Shown here one piece after another: positions 1 through 10,158 of a DNA stretch of 56,231 nt. The position numbers were made by a program, and so were the translations under genes. The first letter of the stretch is position 1, and each line of letters starts with the position of its first letter. The DNA comes from Nemertoderma westbladi (taxonomy: Eukaryota > Xenacoelomorpha > Nemertodermatida > Nemertodermatidae), in contig JAUCBJ010002154.1 of the NCBI GenBank assembly GCA_032718475.1, positions 1 to 56,231 of the forward strand. Reading direction: 5' to 3'. The notes below the pieces were generated by a model, which was given only the letters and a program-made list of their open reading frames with translations, ran no database searches and was not told the origin of the DNA.

Positions 1-420
1 TGTCATGAATAATAATTGGTGTTTGATTTTCAGTGTATATTGTTCTGATATTAACTAGTCTACTGTACTATCTCACTAATAATGTACTCGCAAGTACGTT
101 GTGGGCAATGTATACACCACTAAACAAATAAATAACAAATATCAATAAAGGTTTGATGTGATATTTGATGTAGAACTACACTCAAGAATGAATTCCACAT
201 CCAATATCGATATGTTAAATACACCAAATATTACCAATGACTACTAAACATCTAATCTCAATATTAGCACTTTAATTAATCAAGGCCCTTGTATGTATGT
301 ACACTCAACTACACACGTTATATACTATGCTTTAATGATGTAATAAATCAATAAATCACTCCATATGAGATTATTTATTTACTGAACTGTTACTTAGTAT
401 ATTAAATTGTTATTTAATAC
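1..420. other. AT-rich non-coding DNA
   Basis: No open frame, RNA gene or repeat structure is supported here. The stretch is AT-rich with scattered stops in all frames. It would be an upstream intron of the Cys-loop receptor gene if that gene's 5' exons lie before the window. Confidence 0.5.
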
Positions 421-891
421 AAAGGGTTCCACCCTGGAACCTATTGCACTCTCCTTGGAGATGGGAAGCTCTTCAGTGTTGTTACCATGATTCCCTGGTC
501 CAGAGGGAAGACACTAATGTTGGATGCTACAGTTGTCGGTCCTCTAGCACTAAGTCGCCTTAAACCAGCCAAAACATTGGGAGCAGGGATCTGTGAAAGT
601 GTGGAAATACTAGGAAATTATAAATTGTGGATTCCTTTTCTTCCTGGTTGCATTGGAAACCTTCAGTCGCCCAGATCCAACAACCAGAATCTTTATCAAA
701 GAGATCCGGTTGGAGATTACACGCGTAAACTTTCGAGCCCCGCTCTCTCATGGATTTATTCTTCAACGCTAATTGCTACCATTATAGGCAATGCCACATC
801 AATCTTAGGTACTACACCTGGCAACAACTCACAACAACTCAGGGTTTTTTTTACGATCTCCTTGACAACCCTCCAACACCAGTTATTGTGA
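421..891 (+). pseudogene. C-terminal endonuclease-like fragment of an RT-type non-LTR retrotransposon
   Basis: The open frame reads through a GDGK segment, then VTMIPW, a LDATVV strand and an E-x6-K-type segment around residues 40-45 of the part beginning at the 487 ATG. It continues with a helical stretch ending GNATSILGTTP. This order resembles the C-terminal region of RT proteins that carry a restriction-like endonuclease (PD-(D/E)xK fold) after a CCHC finger, as in R2/NeSL/Hero-type elements. The fragment lacks RT and finger, and it lies upstream of the RT fragment at 1046-2692 although it should follow it. It is therefore either the tail of a lost upstream copy or a rearranged piece of the same one. 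It is non-functional in either case. Family assignment is by motif memory only. Confidence 0.5.
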
Positions 892-1045
892 AAAAATCAT
901 AGACTGTATGGGAACGGTTACCACCACCTGAGAGGAAATCCATCGGATTTAGAACAAAACATTTGAAAGTGTTTAGTTGTCGAATTTAAAATAATAATGA
1001 TAATTAGATCATATTTTATTATATTCTTCTAATTTTACAATGTAA

Positions 1046-2692
1046 ATAGACCTCATAAGCCCATCCACTGGAGAATCTGGATCCCGTTTGCTCGGAGCGC
1101 TCTGCAAACTCGTTGACTCCATCATTGACGGCAAAACACCAGCCACAGTCTGCCCGACCGAATTCGGATCAAACTTGTTTGCCTTCGCGATGCCAGGGAA
1201 GATCAGACCTATAGCAGTAGGCAACTCGCTGTGGCGGCTCTGCTCTAAATACACCGGACATTTAGCAAAGGAGAAGCGGTGCAACTCGTATGGAATTGTG
1301 CAGTTAGGTATCGGCTCCAAGAATTGTGCTGAGGCTGTCGCACACGCGACTAGGTCAATGACCGCCGCCACTAATGATGACTACACGGTGCTGTTGAAGG
1401 TAAACTTTAGCAACGCATTTAATACTCTCCGGCGCGACACATTCCTTGAACATATTTATGAATACACGCTAGTAATATACAAATACGCACTTTCAGCATA
1501 TGGAACCAGCAGCCACCTCATCTACGCAGACACCGTACTATCTTCTGACGAGGGCCTTCACCAAGGCGACCCAGAGGGGCCATATATCTTTGGCGACACT
1601 GTCAACCCACTGGCTCAGTCCATGGAGTCAAACTTCAATACGTGGTATCTGGATGATGGAAACCAAGCTGACCAGTACCCCGTTGTGCTCGCGGATCTGC
1701 AAAAGATAATGTCGGAAGGTGCTGCACTAGGTCTCAAAGTAAACCCCTCGAAGTGCGAGCTATATTTCCTGGGTATTGTTCCACCAGTTGATCGCTAACG
1801 GATAGAGATAGAATTTGACGCCATATGCCCAAGTATCAAGTTCCCACCAACTGAGGATCTAATCATGCTAGGCGCGCCCATTGATACTAATGCAATCAAA
1901 TCGTGCCTGAATAAGAAAGCCTACTTGACCTACTACTACTACTACCTACTTGACAACCACCATGGCTTCATCCTCCTGAAGAACTCCATCTCTATACCCC
2001 GGCTTATGTATTTCCTTCGGACTGCCCCATGTTTTTCATTTCTGGAGCTACTTGATGTCTATGATAAGACACTGCGCATCGCACTGGAATCCGTTTCCAA
2101 CACCCGGATTAACGACTCAGCTTGGAAGCAAGCATGCCTGCCGGCGGCCCGGATGGGAGGCCTCGGTATTGGTTCAGCCACATTGCTCGCACCACCTGCC
2201 TTCTTGGCATCCGCGGCTATGTGTGAGGAGCTCTCTAGCCGACTCTTCACCGCTTCTCAGCGCAGCCCAGACCAAACGTTGGAAATCGCAATGGATCTAT
2301 GGAAATCCTCAGTCACACCTGAATCAGTGCCACCGACTAGCACCAACCAGAAATCAATCCAACAATCCAACAACACCAATCCACGAAGTCAACCTTGCTT
2401 CGCTTCACACCTCCGCGATATTGCCCGGCTCAACTCGGTGGAAGACCCAACCGCAGGTTGTTGGCTCGATGATATTCCAAGTTCTGCTCTGGGCCTCAAG
2501 TTAACGGACGCTCAGTTCAGGATTTCCATCGCGACCCGCCTCGGATGCCGGGTTACCGAGCCCCATAAGTGTACCAGGTGTGGCACTGCTGTTGAAGCTG
2601 ACGGCCTACACGGACTCTCGTGCCAACGAAGCGCTGGCCGGTTGCCTCGCCACACAATGATCAATGAGATCGTAATAATGATTAATAATTAA
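1046..2692 (+). pseudogene. Reverse transcriptase with C-terminal CCHC finger, non-LTR retrotransposon remnant
   Basis: One frame runs through the whole interval and is broken only by an in-frame TAA at 1796-1798. Visible RT motifs are a GKIRPIAVGNSLWRL segment, VNFSNAFN (motif A), LHQGDPEGP (motif B region) and WYLDDG (motif C). Motif A normally begins with a catalytic Asp, and here that position is Asn, so the enzyme would be dead even without the stop. The second half holds thumb and connector sequence and then a C-x2-C-x9-H-x3-C finger, as found before the restriction-like endonuclease in R2/NeSL/Hero-type elements. The reading frame dissolves into AT-rich repeats at about 2675, just where the endonuclease should start. 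A CTA-repeat run near 1930 encodes a short poly-Tyr insert. The 5' part of the protein is missing. Confidence 0.72.
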
Positions 2693-3378
2693 TAATCGTA
2701 ATTAATAATGTTAATTAAAAAACAAGAATATAATCTCAATGTAAATTGAATTAATTTATATTAAAAAAAAATTTAATAAACATGGGGGACTTCTTCGCGG
2801 GCTGAATAATTATAACAATTCAAAATAAATGCACAGTTACTCTACACTGTTACTCTACTTTAAGACTGTAGGTGTGGTGTACTGAATGGTGTTCTAAAAA
2901 GAATCAATATTTTTGGCCGCAAATTTTCGGCCGGCGAAATTTAATTTTTTCAAAATAAGATGTTGTAATTAAATAGCCGATATATTTTGACTTTTTTATC
3001 CGACATCTGAAATATTTTATTGCCTTATTGTAAATAGTATTCATATTAATGGGGCTGCATTTGCATATTTCCATCAAGACCATGAGTCGGTCCTATACCA
3101 GTTTTCCTAGAGATAAAGCAGTTTATACTGTACATACAATCGGACATACAGTACAGTTTAATCTACAAATTAAATGTACATTCGGATGTGAAATCTCAGA
3201 GGAAAAAAAATAAATATTTCTGTTGAAATTTTTTTTTAACATTATATAAAATTTATAATAACAAGAATATTTTTAAAAATTTATCATTTTTAACTCTTAT
3301 TTTTTTGACCTTTTGTCAGGCCTCATAAAGTTGGTCTAAAATGTAGAACATTGTCATAAAGTGCTGTTTTATTTTTAG
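2693..3378. other. AT-rich non-coding DNA, probable intron
   Basis: No coding frame is seen. The stretch ends in a pyrimidine-rich tract and the AG at 3377-3378, used as the 3' splice site of the next exon. No upstream Cys-loop receptor exon was found in it. Confidence 0.5.
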
Positions 3379-3513
3379 TTATAAAAGGTGTTGAAATTGG
3401 AGCTATTTGGAGGGAATTTGACAATGTTTCTGCTGAACATGATATTAGCCTCCCATTGGCTTTTACTTACGATGGGGCTCTGGTATCAACAATAAATATT
3501 GAAAATGGACAAG
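3379..3513 (+). CDS. Cys-loop ligand-gated ion channel, exon encoding the end of the extracellular domain
   Basis: The 135-nt exon lies between a TTTTATTTTTAG acceptor and an AAG|GTTTGT donor. It opens with two bases of a split codon and ends with one, so it joins in phase to the exon at 13734. Its 44 full codons include a Trp followed by ISLPLAF and then TINIENGQ. That matches the last beta strands of Cys-loop receptors, where an L-P-x-F motif and a T-x-T/N-x-G segment precede TM1. On its own the exon would be unconvincing; support comes from exact phase continuity with an unmistakable TM1-TM2 exon. The signature Cys loop must be in exons further 5'. Subunit type and ligand cannot be told. 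Confidence 0.78.
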
Positions 3514-3575
3514 GTTTGTATTGACTATATGTAGTGATGTATAGTATAGGTTTGTATAGAGTGATGTATAGTATA
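3514..3575 (+). repeat. 27-bp minisatellite, left part
   Basis: About two units beginning GGTTTGTAT and ending GATGTATAGTATA start directly at the exon's 5' splice site. The first unit is longer and irregular. The array resumes at 13217 and was split by the insertion of BEL/Pao element 1. Confidence 0.85.
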
Positions 3576-3580
3576 GGTTT
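3576..3580. repeat. Target site duplication GGTTT, left copy
   Basis: GGTTT directly precedes the TG of the 5' LTR and is repeated at 13217-13221 directly after the 3' LTR remnant. Five bases is the usual target duplication of BEL/Pao elements. The minisatellite unit also starts with GGTTT, so chance identity is possible, but the junctions fit exactly. Confidence 0.8.
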
Positions 3581-4893
3581 TGTTCGCCGTATTTCAATTT
3601 ATCATAACGCGAGTTACATATTTTTTGGATTTATTTTTTATGAATGTGCCAATATCAGTGGTGGATGCGGGAACATAAAATTTGGGCACATTCGATAGAC
3701 TGCGGGCGTGTTATGGGCGAATCTTGCGGCGACTTATGGGGCGCGGGAATCATATCAGATATTTAAGGGCCAGAGGTGGGAGGCAAAATCAAGCAATACT
3801 CTCAGCTGTCAGGGTTGCCTGATAGTTACTGAGGCCTAGACAACCTCATTCTACTTCGGTAGTTAGTACCCCGCTAGGCCTGGGGACAAGGACTGCCCTT
3901 AGCGGTCCCTGGCCATCAGTGGCGACTGAGCCTGAAAGGTACTCAGGCGTTGCTGGTTGCGACAGGGATTTGCGACGAGAACTGACAGATCCTAAGCGGT
4001 TCCCGGTGCGTTGGCTATGACTGAGCCTGAAAGGGACTCGGGCGGAGTCTTCGCATTGGGGACTTGCTAAGGATCGACTGACTGGACGGAAAGGAAGGGT
4101 TCGACGAGGACTGACTTCCTGGCGTGGGTTCCACAACTGGCGTTAGTACGAGCCTGAAAAGGACTCGGAAAGCTCCGACAGTTGGGACTCACAACGGGCT
4201 GACAGACCCCTAGCTAAGCCGTACCGCTTTCCTGATGACCGATCCCTTTAGGGTTCAGGAAGGGTGGGACGGACATGCGACAGGGTCGACAAACAGAGGA
4301 CCGGACTCTACTGGCCTACTGACTATTTGGAGCGGGTTCTCGACTACTAACGTGATTACGAGCCTGATAAGGATTCGGAAAGCTTAGGTGGTTGGGACCC
4401 TGCGATGAACCGACAGACCCCTAGCTAAGCCATACCGCTTTCCTGATGACCGATCCGGTCAGGGTTCGGGAAGGGTGGGACGGACAAGCGAAGGATCGAC
4501 CGACACTGACACTAAGGTACCGGGACTAGGACCGAGGGAAAATGGGGAACATTAGTTAGGTCAAAATCAGAAAGTTAAGCGAACAGTGGGTAAATAAATA
4601 ATTTATTGTAGGAATTTATATTTGTGTATTATTGTGAATATTTGGTATATTGGTGTGGGGAAGCCCAAATTATTCTCAATCAGAGTTCAATGTTGAACAG
4701 AGTTCAATCAGAGTTCAAGTTACATTAAAGATTATATCCAACCAATGAAACTTTTTCTCTACCCGCAATTCTGCATCTCAGATAACATCCTTCTCCACTC
4801 CCAATATCCAGTGACTGGCCGGGATAAAGTTGTCTGAAAATTCCGCCTCCAGCATCGGCGTTTTCCCCCCTGGTGTCAGGAATAACGGCAACA
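3581..4893 (+). repeat. 5' LTR of BEL/Pao element 1 (1313 bp)
   Basis: The start TGTTCGCCGT follows the target duplication. The end CGGCAACA is fixed by alignment of 4627-4893 with the 3' copy at 12950-13216. The middle (about 3780-4560) is GC-rich and internally repetitive, unlike the AT-rich surroundings. No clear tRNA primer site was recognised after 4893. Confidence 0.85.
3927..4520 (+). repeat. Repeated hairpin-like motifs and ~210-bp tandem duplication inside the LTR
   Basis: A motif of the form GAGCCTGAAAAGGACTCGG occurs at 3927, 4022, 4149 and 4359, and again within gag at 6526. At 6526 the arms CGAGTC and GACTCG are perfect complements around a 7-base loop. The stretches 4149-4295 and 4359-4497 are diverged tandem copies sharing a run around GACAGACCCCTAGCTAAGCC. 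In the sense transcript these could fold; no function is shown. Confidence 0.7.
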
Positions 4894-5304
4894 AAATTGA
4901 GAATAATACGCAGTCAACTTCAACTGGTGCAAGTTGGGAATTCAACAGACGAGTATTTTAAAACTCTCTCCATGCTTAACCAGCACCCACTACGAGGAAA
5001 CTCTGGTATTTGATTTGAGAAAAAGTCGTGGTTTAATTAACTCACAAACTCAATCCAAACAGTCTAGAACTCGTAGTCGGCAAGTCATTGAAAGAGAGTC
5101 GTTAACAGGGAATGGAAGTATCGATCACACCTATTGATATAATACAAGTTGAACCAGGAATCTGGCATATCGAAGTTGAGGTACAGGGTACCAATGTGGG
5201 ATGATTTAGAATTACCTTCTTTAGAATTACCAAGCGGAATACGAGACATATGACAAACTATTTTACAACATCGCATACCTGGCGATAAACGAAGCACTAG
5301 AGTA

Positions 5305-6471
5305 ATGGAGGACAACGCCTACGATACCGAAGGAGTAGAGCCTCATACAGACTCAGACACCGATGAGGTCCCAAATGTAAAAAACATGGCACATCAGTTG
5401 GGTGCTCTCAAGAGTGGGGTCACTCGGGCCTACAACTGCATCGAGAATCAACAAAGGGGAGTCGAGACCCCCCTCAGCGATATACAAACTCAGCTCCAGA
5501 AAATCAGGAATATCCTACAACGATACGAACGAATGTTGCAAGCATACCAGGAGCTCATTCCCACAACCGATCTAGAGAACTACCCCAGAATGGAGGAACA
5601 TACCGCACACTTGGAAGAGTTCCGTAAACAACATCGGAGAACCCTCAGCCTCGTGAGAGGCTACGAGGAACAATACTACAAGAGGACTGGAAAGGCGGAC
5701 GTGGAGTCAGTGCAGACCTCCAGTACCAGGACATTGGTTCCAAGAAAAAGGACTGGGTCCTCGAGGCACCAGCACTCCAGCGCCAGGAGCGAGGTATCCG
5801 GTTCAGCGCGTAGTTCCCAAGGGGGTCAGCATCTCCGAGACCAGTTACGGGAACAGAGAGCACGGGCCCTTAAAGCCCGGATGGAAGATGAATACGTTCA
5901 ATTACAAATCGAACAGTATGTACTAGCGGAAGAATGACATAAACAAGAGGCTGAACAACAGGCCGAAATGCGTAAACAAGAGGCTGAAATACGTAACCAA
6001 GAGGCTGAACAACAGGCCGAAATGTGTAAACAAGAGGCTGAAATATGTAAACAAGAGGCTGAACAACAGGCCGAAATGCGTAAACAAGAGGCTGAAATAC
6101 GTAAACAAGAGGCTGAACAACAGGCTGAAATGCATAAACAGGAGGCCGAACGACAGGCCGAAATACGTAAACAAGAGGCCGAAATGCGTAAACAAAATGC
6201 CGAGGCCCAAGCACTTCTTATTCACAAAAAGAATGCGGATATCGCTAAACTCGCAGACTACGAGGCCGCACTCATTGAACGAGACCTTCAACTGTATGAG
6301 GACTGGGAAAAGGGTATAGAACAGGACTATGAACCAATCCCAGTTCCGGAATTAGAAAAGTCGTTTTCACCACTGGCAGTAAAACCTCCGAAACCCGAGT
6401 TCCCGCCGGTCATACGATCCACACTCTTGGAGCAAGCACCGGTTTTCCACCCCCCACTGGTCATGCTTTAA
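5305..6471 (+). pseudogene. BEL/Pao element 1 gag, N-terminal coiled-coil part
   Basis: The frame starts at ATG 5305 and is broken once by TGA at 5935-5937, after which the same frame continues to TAA at 6469. The first ~210 codons are charged and helical, with a Ser/Arg-rich segment around residues 145-175. Codons after the TGA are a near-perfect repeat of KQEAE(I/M)/QQAEM units, predicted as a long coiled coil, comparable in place to the Ala/Glu-rich coiled coil of element 2 at 34066-34389. In the repeat register the TGA sits where Arg or another residue preceding H/RKQEAE is expected, which suggests CGA to TGA decay. Gag would assemble virus-like particles in the cytoplasm. Confidence 0.7.
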
Positions 6472-6547
6472 GAACGAGGAACCTTATTTCCCATCCAATC
6501 CTACGGCACCAAGCATCCACAAGTGCGAGTCTGAAAAGGACTCGGAA

Positions 6548-6883
6548 CGTGACGCCACCCCTCGATCCACTAATCCATTTAAGTCTACTCCGAAAATCCG
6601 TAACCGTGTTGTTATTAAAACTCCCCCTCTTATTGATCCATCATGTATGGGAGAGAGCTTTAGTAATTACGGACCTCCTAGTTATTCCAGTTCAGACGAC
6701 ATCGGCATCATACGAGCCTTGGAGAACCGCCTGGCTATGCCTATCACCGACGAAAGCAGGTTCATGGGTCCTTTGCAGCTGGTCCCGTTGCTCATAGCAA
6801 CGGTACTGATTCTACTGATACGCCTACTGTTAAGGGTACGGGCATTGTTGGTGACAAGGGCCAATAACTGCTCACAGTTATGA
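6548..6883 (+). pseudogene. BEL/Pao element 1 gag, middle fragment
   Basis: An open frame carries Pro-rich sequence and then GIIRALENRLAMPITDES. The hydrophobic run that follows in this frame looks like out-of-frame translation, since the alternate frame from about 6762 reads polar, gag-like sequence up to TAA near 6870. This implies a frameshift. The gag frame resumes after the inserted LINE at 10159. Confidence 0.5.
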
Positions 6884-6889
6884 TTATTC

Positions 6890-9800
6890 ATCACTTAATC
6901 TGAATAAATTTTATACTGTATATAGTTTATATTTTTCAAGTTATTATACAATTTTTATTTTACAGGATTTTCTCTGATTATATTTAATAATATAGTGTAT
7001 TTATCTTTTAATAATGTCTAGTATTATAACTATGAATTTTTTATTCCGTATCATGTACCTATGTATCCTACTAGTAATGGCTGTGAATAATCCAATCAAT
7101 AAGTTCTCAGTTGCATCGTATAACTGCAACTCAGTGCGTACTCCGTCTTCCAGAAATGTTATCTCAGAGTTATGTAACCTGTCAACTGACATCATTTGTT
7201 TACAGGAGCATATGCTCCCTGTACAGGACCTGAATTATTTATCAACTTTAAATGATAAATACTTCGCCATAGGCTCGTCTCCTGTTGACTACAATAATGG
7301 TATTTTGGTAGGCAGACCATATGGGGGCGTTGCTTTCCTTTATAAACGCTGTATTGCCTCTGAAATCGAAATTGTTAATTTTAATGAACATCGAATTTTA
7401 GGTCTTCGCTTTAAAACTCGTGATAATAAATCGGTGCTATTGTTAAATATATATATGCCATATGAAACTATCGACAATGATGATGAGTACCTAGAAATTC
7501 TGGGTAAATTGAGTAGCATAATTGACTGTGAAGTCTCCTCTTATTGTGTAATCATAGGCGACTTCAATGCTAATATCGGCTCTCGTTATCTCAATTTTGT
7601 TGACAATTGGTGCAGTGATATGAACTTGTTAATGTTAGATACTCTAATGCTCCCTCAAAGTTCTTTCACTTTTGTTAGCGCTGCTCACAATTCGTGTTCG
7701 TGGTTAGACCACATTGTATGCTCTGGCAGTGTCTCTCCATTGCTAAGTAATGTTACAATTAATTACGATTTAAGCATTACTGACCACATGCCCTTTACCT
7801 GTTACTTTGATTTCTTGGTGGCCCCTGAACCTAATATTCATAGTAAAACTAGTAATAGAACGTGTGCAGGTAACAAATGCGATTGGAATAAAGCCAATGC
7901 AACTAATATCAATGAATATCAATCAGTCTTGAACAGTCTCTTAAATACAATTGTAGTCCCTGATACTGTATCTAACTGTGCAGATGCTCAATGTACTAAT
8001 CCTGATCACTTAAGTGCAATAAACAATTTATACTGTGATATTGTTGGTGCATTGCATCTAGCCTCTGAGCACACTATTCCGAAAAAGAAAGGTTCAGTGA
8101 ACTCAAAGTTTAATGCTGTCCCGGGATGGAATGATTATGTTAAATCATTGTATGATAGGTCAAGATTATTTTTTAGAAATTGGCGTACTAACGGGTGTCC
8201 CCGAGCAGGTCCTATTCTTTTTGATTATTATCAGTCCAAGTTAGAATTTAAACGCGCACTTAAACAGTGTAAGCGCAATGCTAATGGTATACGCGCTGAT
8301 AAACTTGCGGAGTCATTATATTCGAGTAATCAAAATGACTTTTGCGCTAATGTTAAAAAGCACTGCAGTGCACACGTACCGCTGTCCAGTAAAGTTGGCG
8401 ATGCTGTGGGCGAAAAAGATATATGTGACGCCTTTAAGGAAAGATTCAAAAACTTATACAATAAAGTAAATGATGACTCCGGCAAGCACGACATTGAATC
8501 TATTTTCAGTAATATTGAGTTTAGCAATGATATGTTGGTTTCTGATGTTGAGGTAGCTGTTGCTGTAGGTAGGTTGTCTCCCGGAAAAATTGGACCTGAT
8601 GGTCTGTCCAGCGAACACTATATCCATGGCACCGCGCGTCTGTTCCGCCGCCTGGCGGCTCTGTACAGTACTTTCAATGTTCATGGTCATATGAATGACG
8701 AGTTCATGCTATGCAATATTTTGCCCATCGTGAAGGACAAAAATGATGATATCACACATTTTGATAATTATAGAGGCATAGCCCTTGCAACTATAAGTAG
8801 CAAAGTTTTGGAGCTAGTTATGCTTGAACGTTTCAGTTCTAAACTGAATACTACAGACTCTCAGTTTGGATTTAAAAGTAATTTAGGTACTGAATTATGC
8901 GTTTTCGCTTTAAAAGAAACCATACAATACTATTTAGAAAATGACAGTGCGGTGTACATATGTTTCATAGATTCCTCAAAGGCTTTCGATCTGGTTAACC
9001 ATTACAAGTTATTTGATAAATTAATTAAACGTAACATTCCTCTGTTTTACATTAGGATAGTTCGATATTGGTACCGGTTTCAAGTTCTTAGTATACGATG
9101 GGGGGGTTGTATATCTAACTCGTTTGCAGTCACTAACGGCACGAAACAAGGGGGTATTTTATCGGCCTACTTCTATGCTATATATATGGACGACTTAAGT
9201 GTAGAGTTAACTAATACAAACGTAGGTTGTAAATTAAATAATAAGAGATCAAATCATCTTTTGTATGCTGATGACTTATCTTTAGCATCAAACTCGATAG
9301 CTGGTTTAAATAAGTTGATTGACACTTTCACGAGTTATGCCGACAGGCACTCTATTGTGATTAATATGAAGAAATCTAAGTTTATGCGATACATACCGAA
9401 ATCTAGTAACAACGATTTAGTTAAATATATATCGATAAATGGTAAGGCTATTGAGACAGTTACAAAATTTAAGTACTTAGGTCATATATTTCACTCTACC
9501 ACCGATGACAATTATGACATTCTAAATCAGCTATCGAGTTTATATCGTAGGGGTAATTTCCTCATTCGTAAATTCAGCTACAGTTCTCGGGACGTTAAAG
9601 TGAAACTTTTTCGCTCATTTTGTACGCAAGTTTATTGCAGCTCGTTGTGGGCTCGAAGTAATTACTCCATTGCAACGTACAACAAGTTTAGGGTGGCCTA
9701 CAACAATATAATTAGAAAATTGTTTGGATTTCGGTATGACTCTAGTGTATCATACATGTGTGGTGCATTAAATCTGCCGAAACTCATTCATGTCCTTCAC

Positions 9801-10158
9801 AATGCGCGGGTATCACTGTTGCATCGCGTGAACTCGTCTCAGAATAGTATTGTGCAGAGTGTGGCCATGGTGACGTTCCAGACGAGCCGTCTGATTGGTC
9901 GGTGTTCCTTGGACAGCCATTAGGAGGTCCAAATCGTTTATTTTGTTTTGTTTTGTTTTGTTATTTTGTTTATTTTGTTTTGTTTTGTATTGATTTTCTT
10001 TATTCATTGCAGTTTGTGCTTCCCTGCTCGGGGCCCCACCCCACCATACCTAGCTATATTATTATAATTTGTTAATCATTATGTCTGTTGTTTAAATCAA
10101 TGTGATATGGGTGTTCTTTGCCTGGCATAAATAAATAAATAAAAAATAAATAAATAAG
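6890..10158 (+). mobile_element. APE-type non-LTR retrotransposon (LINE) inserted in BEL/Pao element 1
   Basis: The insert separates two parts of the BEL gag. It carries one long ORF (7014-9923) and ends with a TAAA-repeat tail (about 10127-10157) directly before gag resumes at 10159. The 5' boundary is approximate and no target duplication could be fixed by eye. Composition is much more AT-rich than the BEL sequence around it. Confidence 0.82.
7014..9923 (+). CDS. LINE ORF2-type protein: AP endonuclease + reverse transcriptase (969 aa, intact)
   Basis: The endonuclease domain (about residues 30-260) shows VASYNCNSVR, CLQEHM, VIIGDFNANI, SWLDHIV and ITDHMPF, the ordered motifs of apurinic/apyrimidinic-like endonucleases. 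The RT domain (about 500-790) shows FIDSSKAFD (motif A), GTKQGGILSAYFYAIYMDD (motif B and following strand) and LLYADDLSLAS (motif C with YADD). No stop or frameshift is present, and the catalytic residues recognised are intact. The protein would nick target DNA and copy its RNA from the nick. An upstream ATG at 7014 starts the frame; later in-frame ATGs (7032, 7050, 7077) are alternatives. No separate ORF1 is seen, so the element may be 5'-truncated or single-ORF. The clade is probably within the jockey/CR1 group, judged by motif style only. Confidence 0.88.
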   Translation: MSSIITMNFLFRIMYLCILLVMAVNNPINKFSVASYNCNSVRTPSSRNVISELCNLSTDIICLQEHMLPVQDLNYLSTLNDKYFAIGSSPVDYNNGILVGRPYGGVAFLYKRCIASEIEIVNFNEHRILGLRFKTRDNKSVLLLNIYMPYETIDNDDEYLEILGKLSSIIDCEVSSYCVIIGDFNANIGSRYLNFVDNWCSDMNLLMLDTLMLPQSSFTFVSAAHNSCSWLDHIVCSGSVSPLLSNVTINYDLSITDHMPFTCYFDFLVAPEPNIHSKTSNRTCAGNKCDWNKANATNINEYQSVLNSLLNTIVVPDTVSNCADAQCTNPDHLSAINNLYCDIVGALHLASEHTIPKKKGSVNSKFNAVPGWNDYVKSLYDRSRLFFRNWRTNGCPRAGPILFDYYQSKLEFKRALKQCKRNANGIRADKLAESLYSSNQNDFCANVKKHCSAHVPLSSKVGDAVGEKDICDAFKERFKNLYNKVNDDSGKHDIESIFSNIEFSNDMLVSDVEVAVAVGRLSPGKIGPDGLSSEHYIHGTARLFRRLAALYSTFNVHGHMNDEFMLCNILPIVKDKNDDITHFDNYRGIALATISSKVLELVMLERFSSKLNTTDSQFGFKSNLGTELCVFALKETIQYYLENDSAVYICFIDSSKAFDLVNHYKLFDKLIKRNIPLFYIRIVRYWYRFQVLSIRWGGCISNSFAVTNGTKQGGILSAYFYAIYMDDLSVELTNTNVGCKLNNKRSNHLLYADDLSLASNSIAGLNKLIDTFTSYADRHSIVINMKKSKFMRYIPKSSNNDLVKYISINGKAIETVTKFKYLGHIFHSTTDDNYDILNQLSSLYRRGNFLIRKFSYSSRDVKVKLFRSFCTQVYCSSLWARSNYSIATYNKFRVAYNNIIRKLFGFRYDSSVSYMCGALNLPKLIHVLHNARVSLLHRVNSSQNSIVQSVAMVTFQTSRLIGRCSLDSH

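Noticed and set aside
3846-4136. 96-codon open frame on the - strand
   Set aside because: It lies antisense inside the GC-rich LTR with no motif.
5870-6291. Two open frames on the - strand, rich in Leu/Phe/Tyr and Val/Pro
   Set aside because: They are the antisense of the KQEAE coiled-coil repeat of gag.
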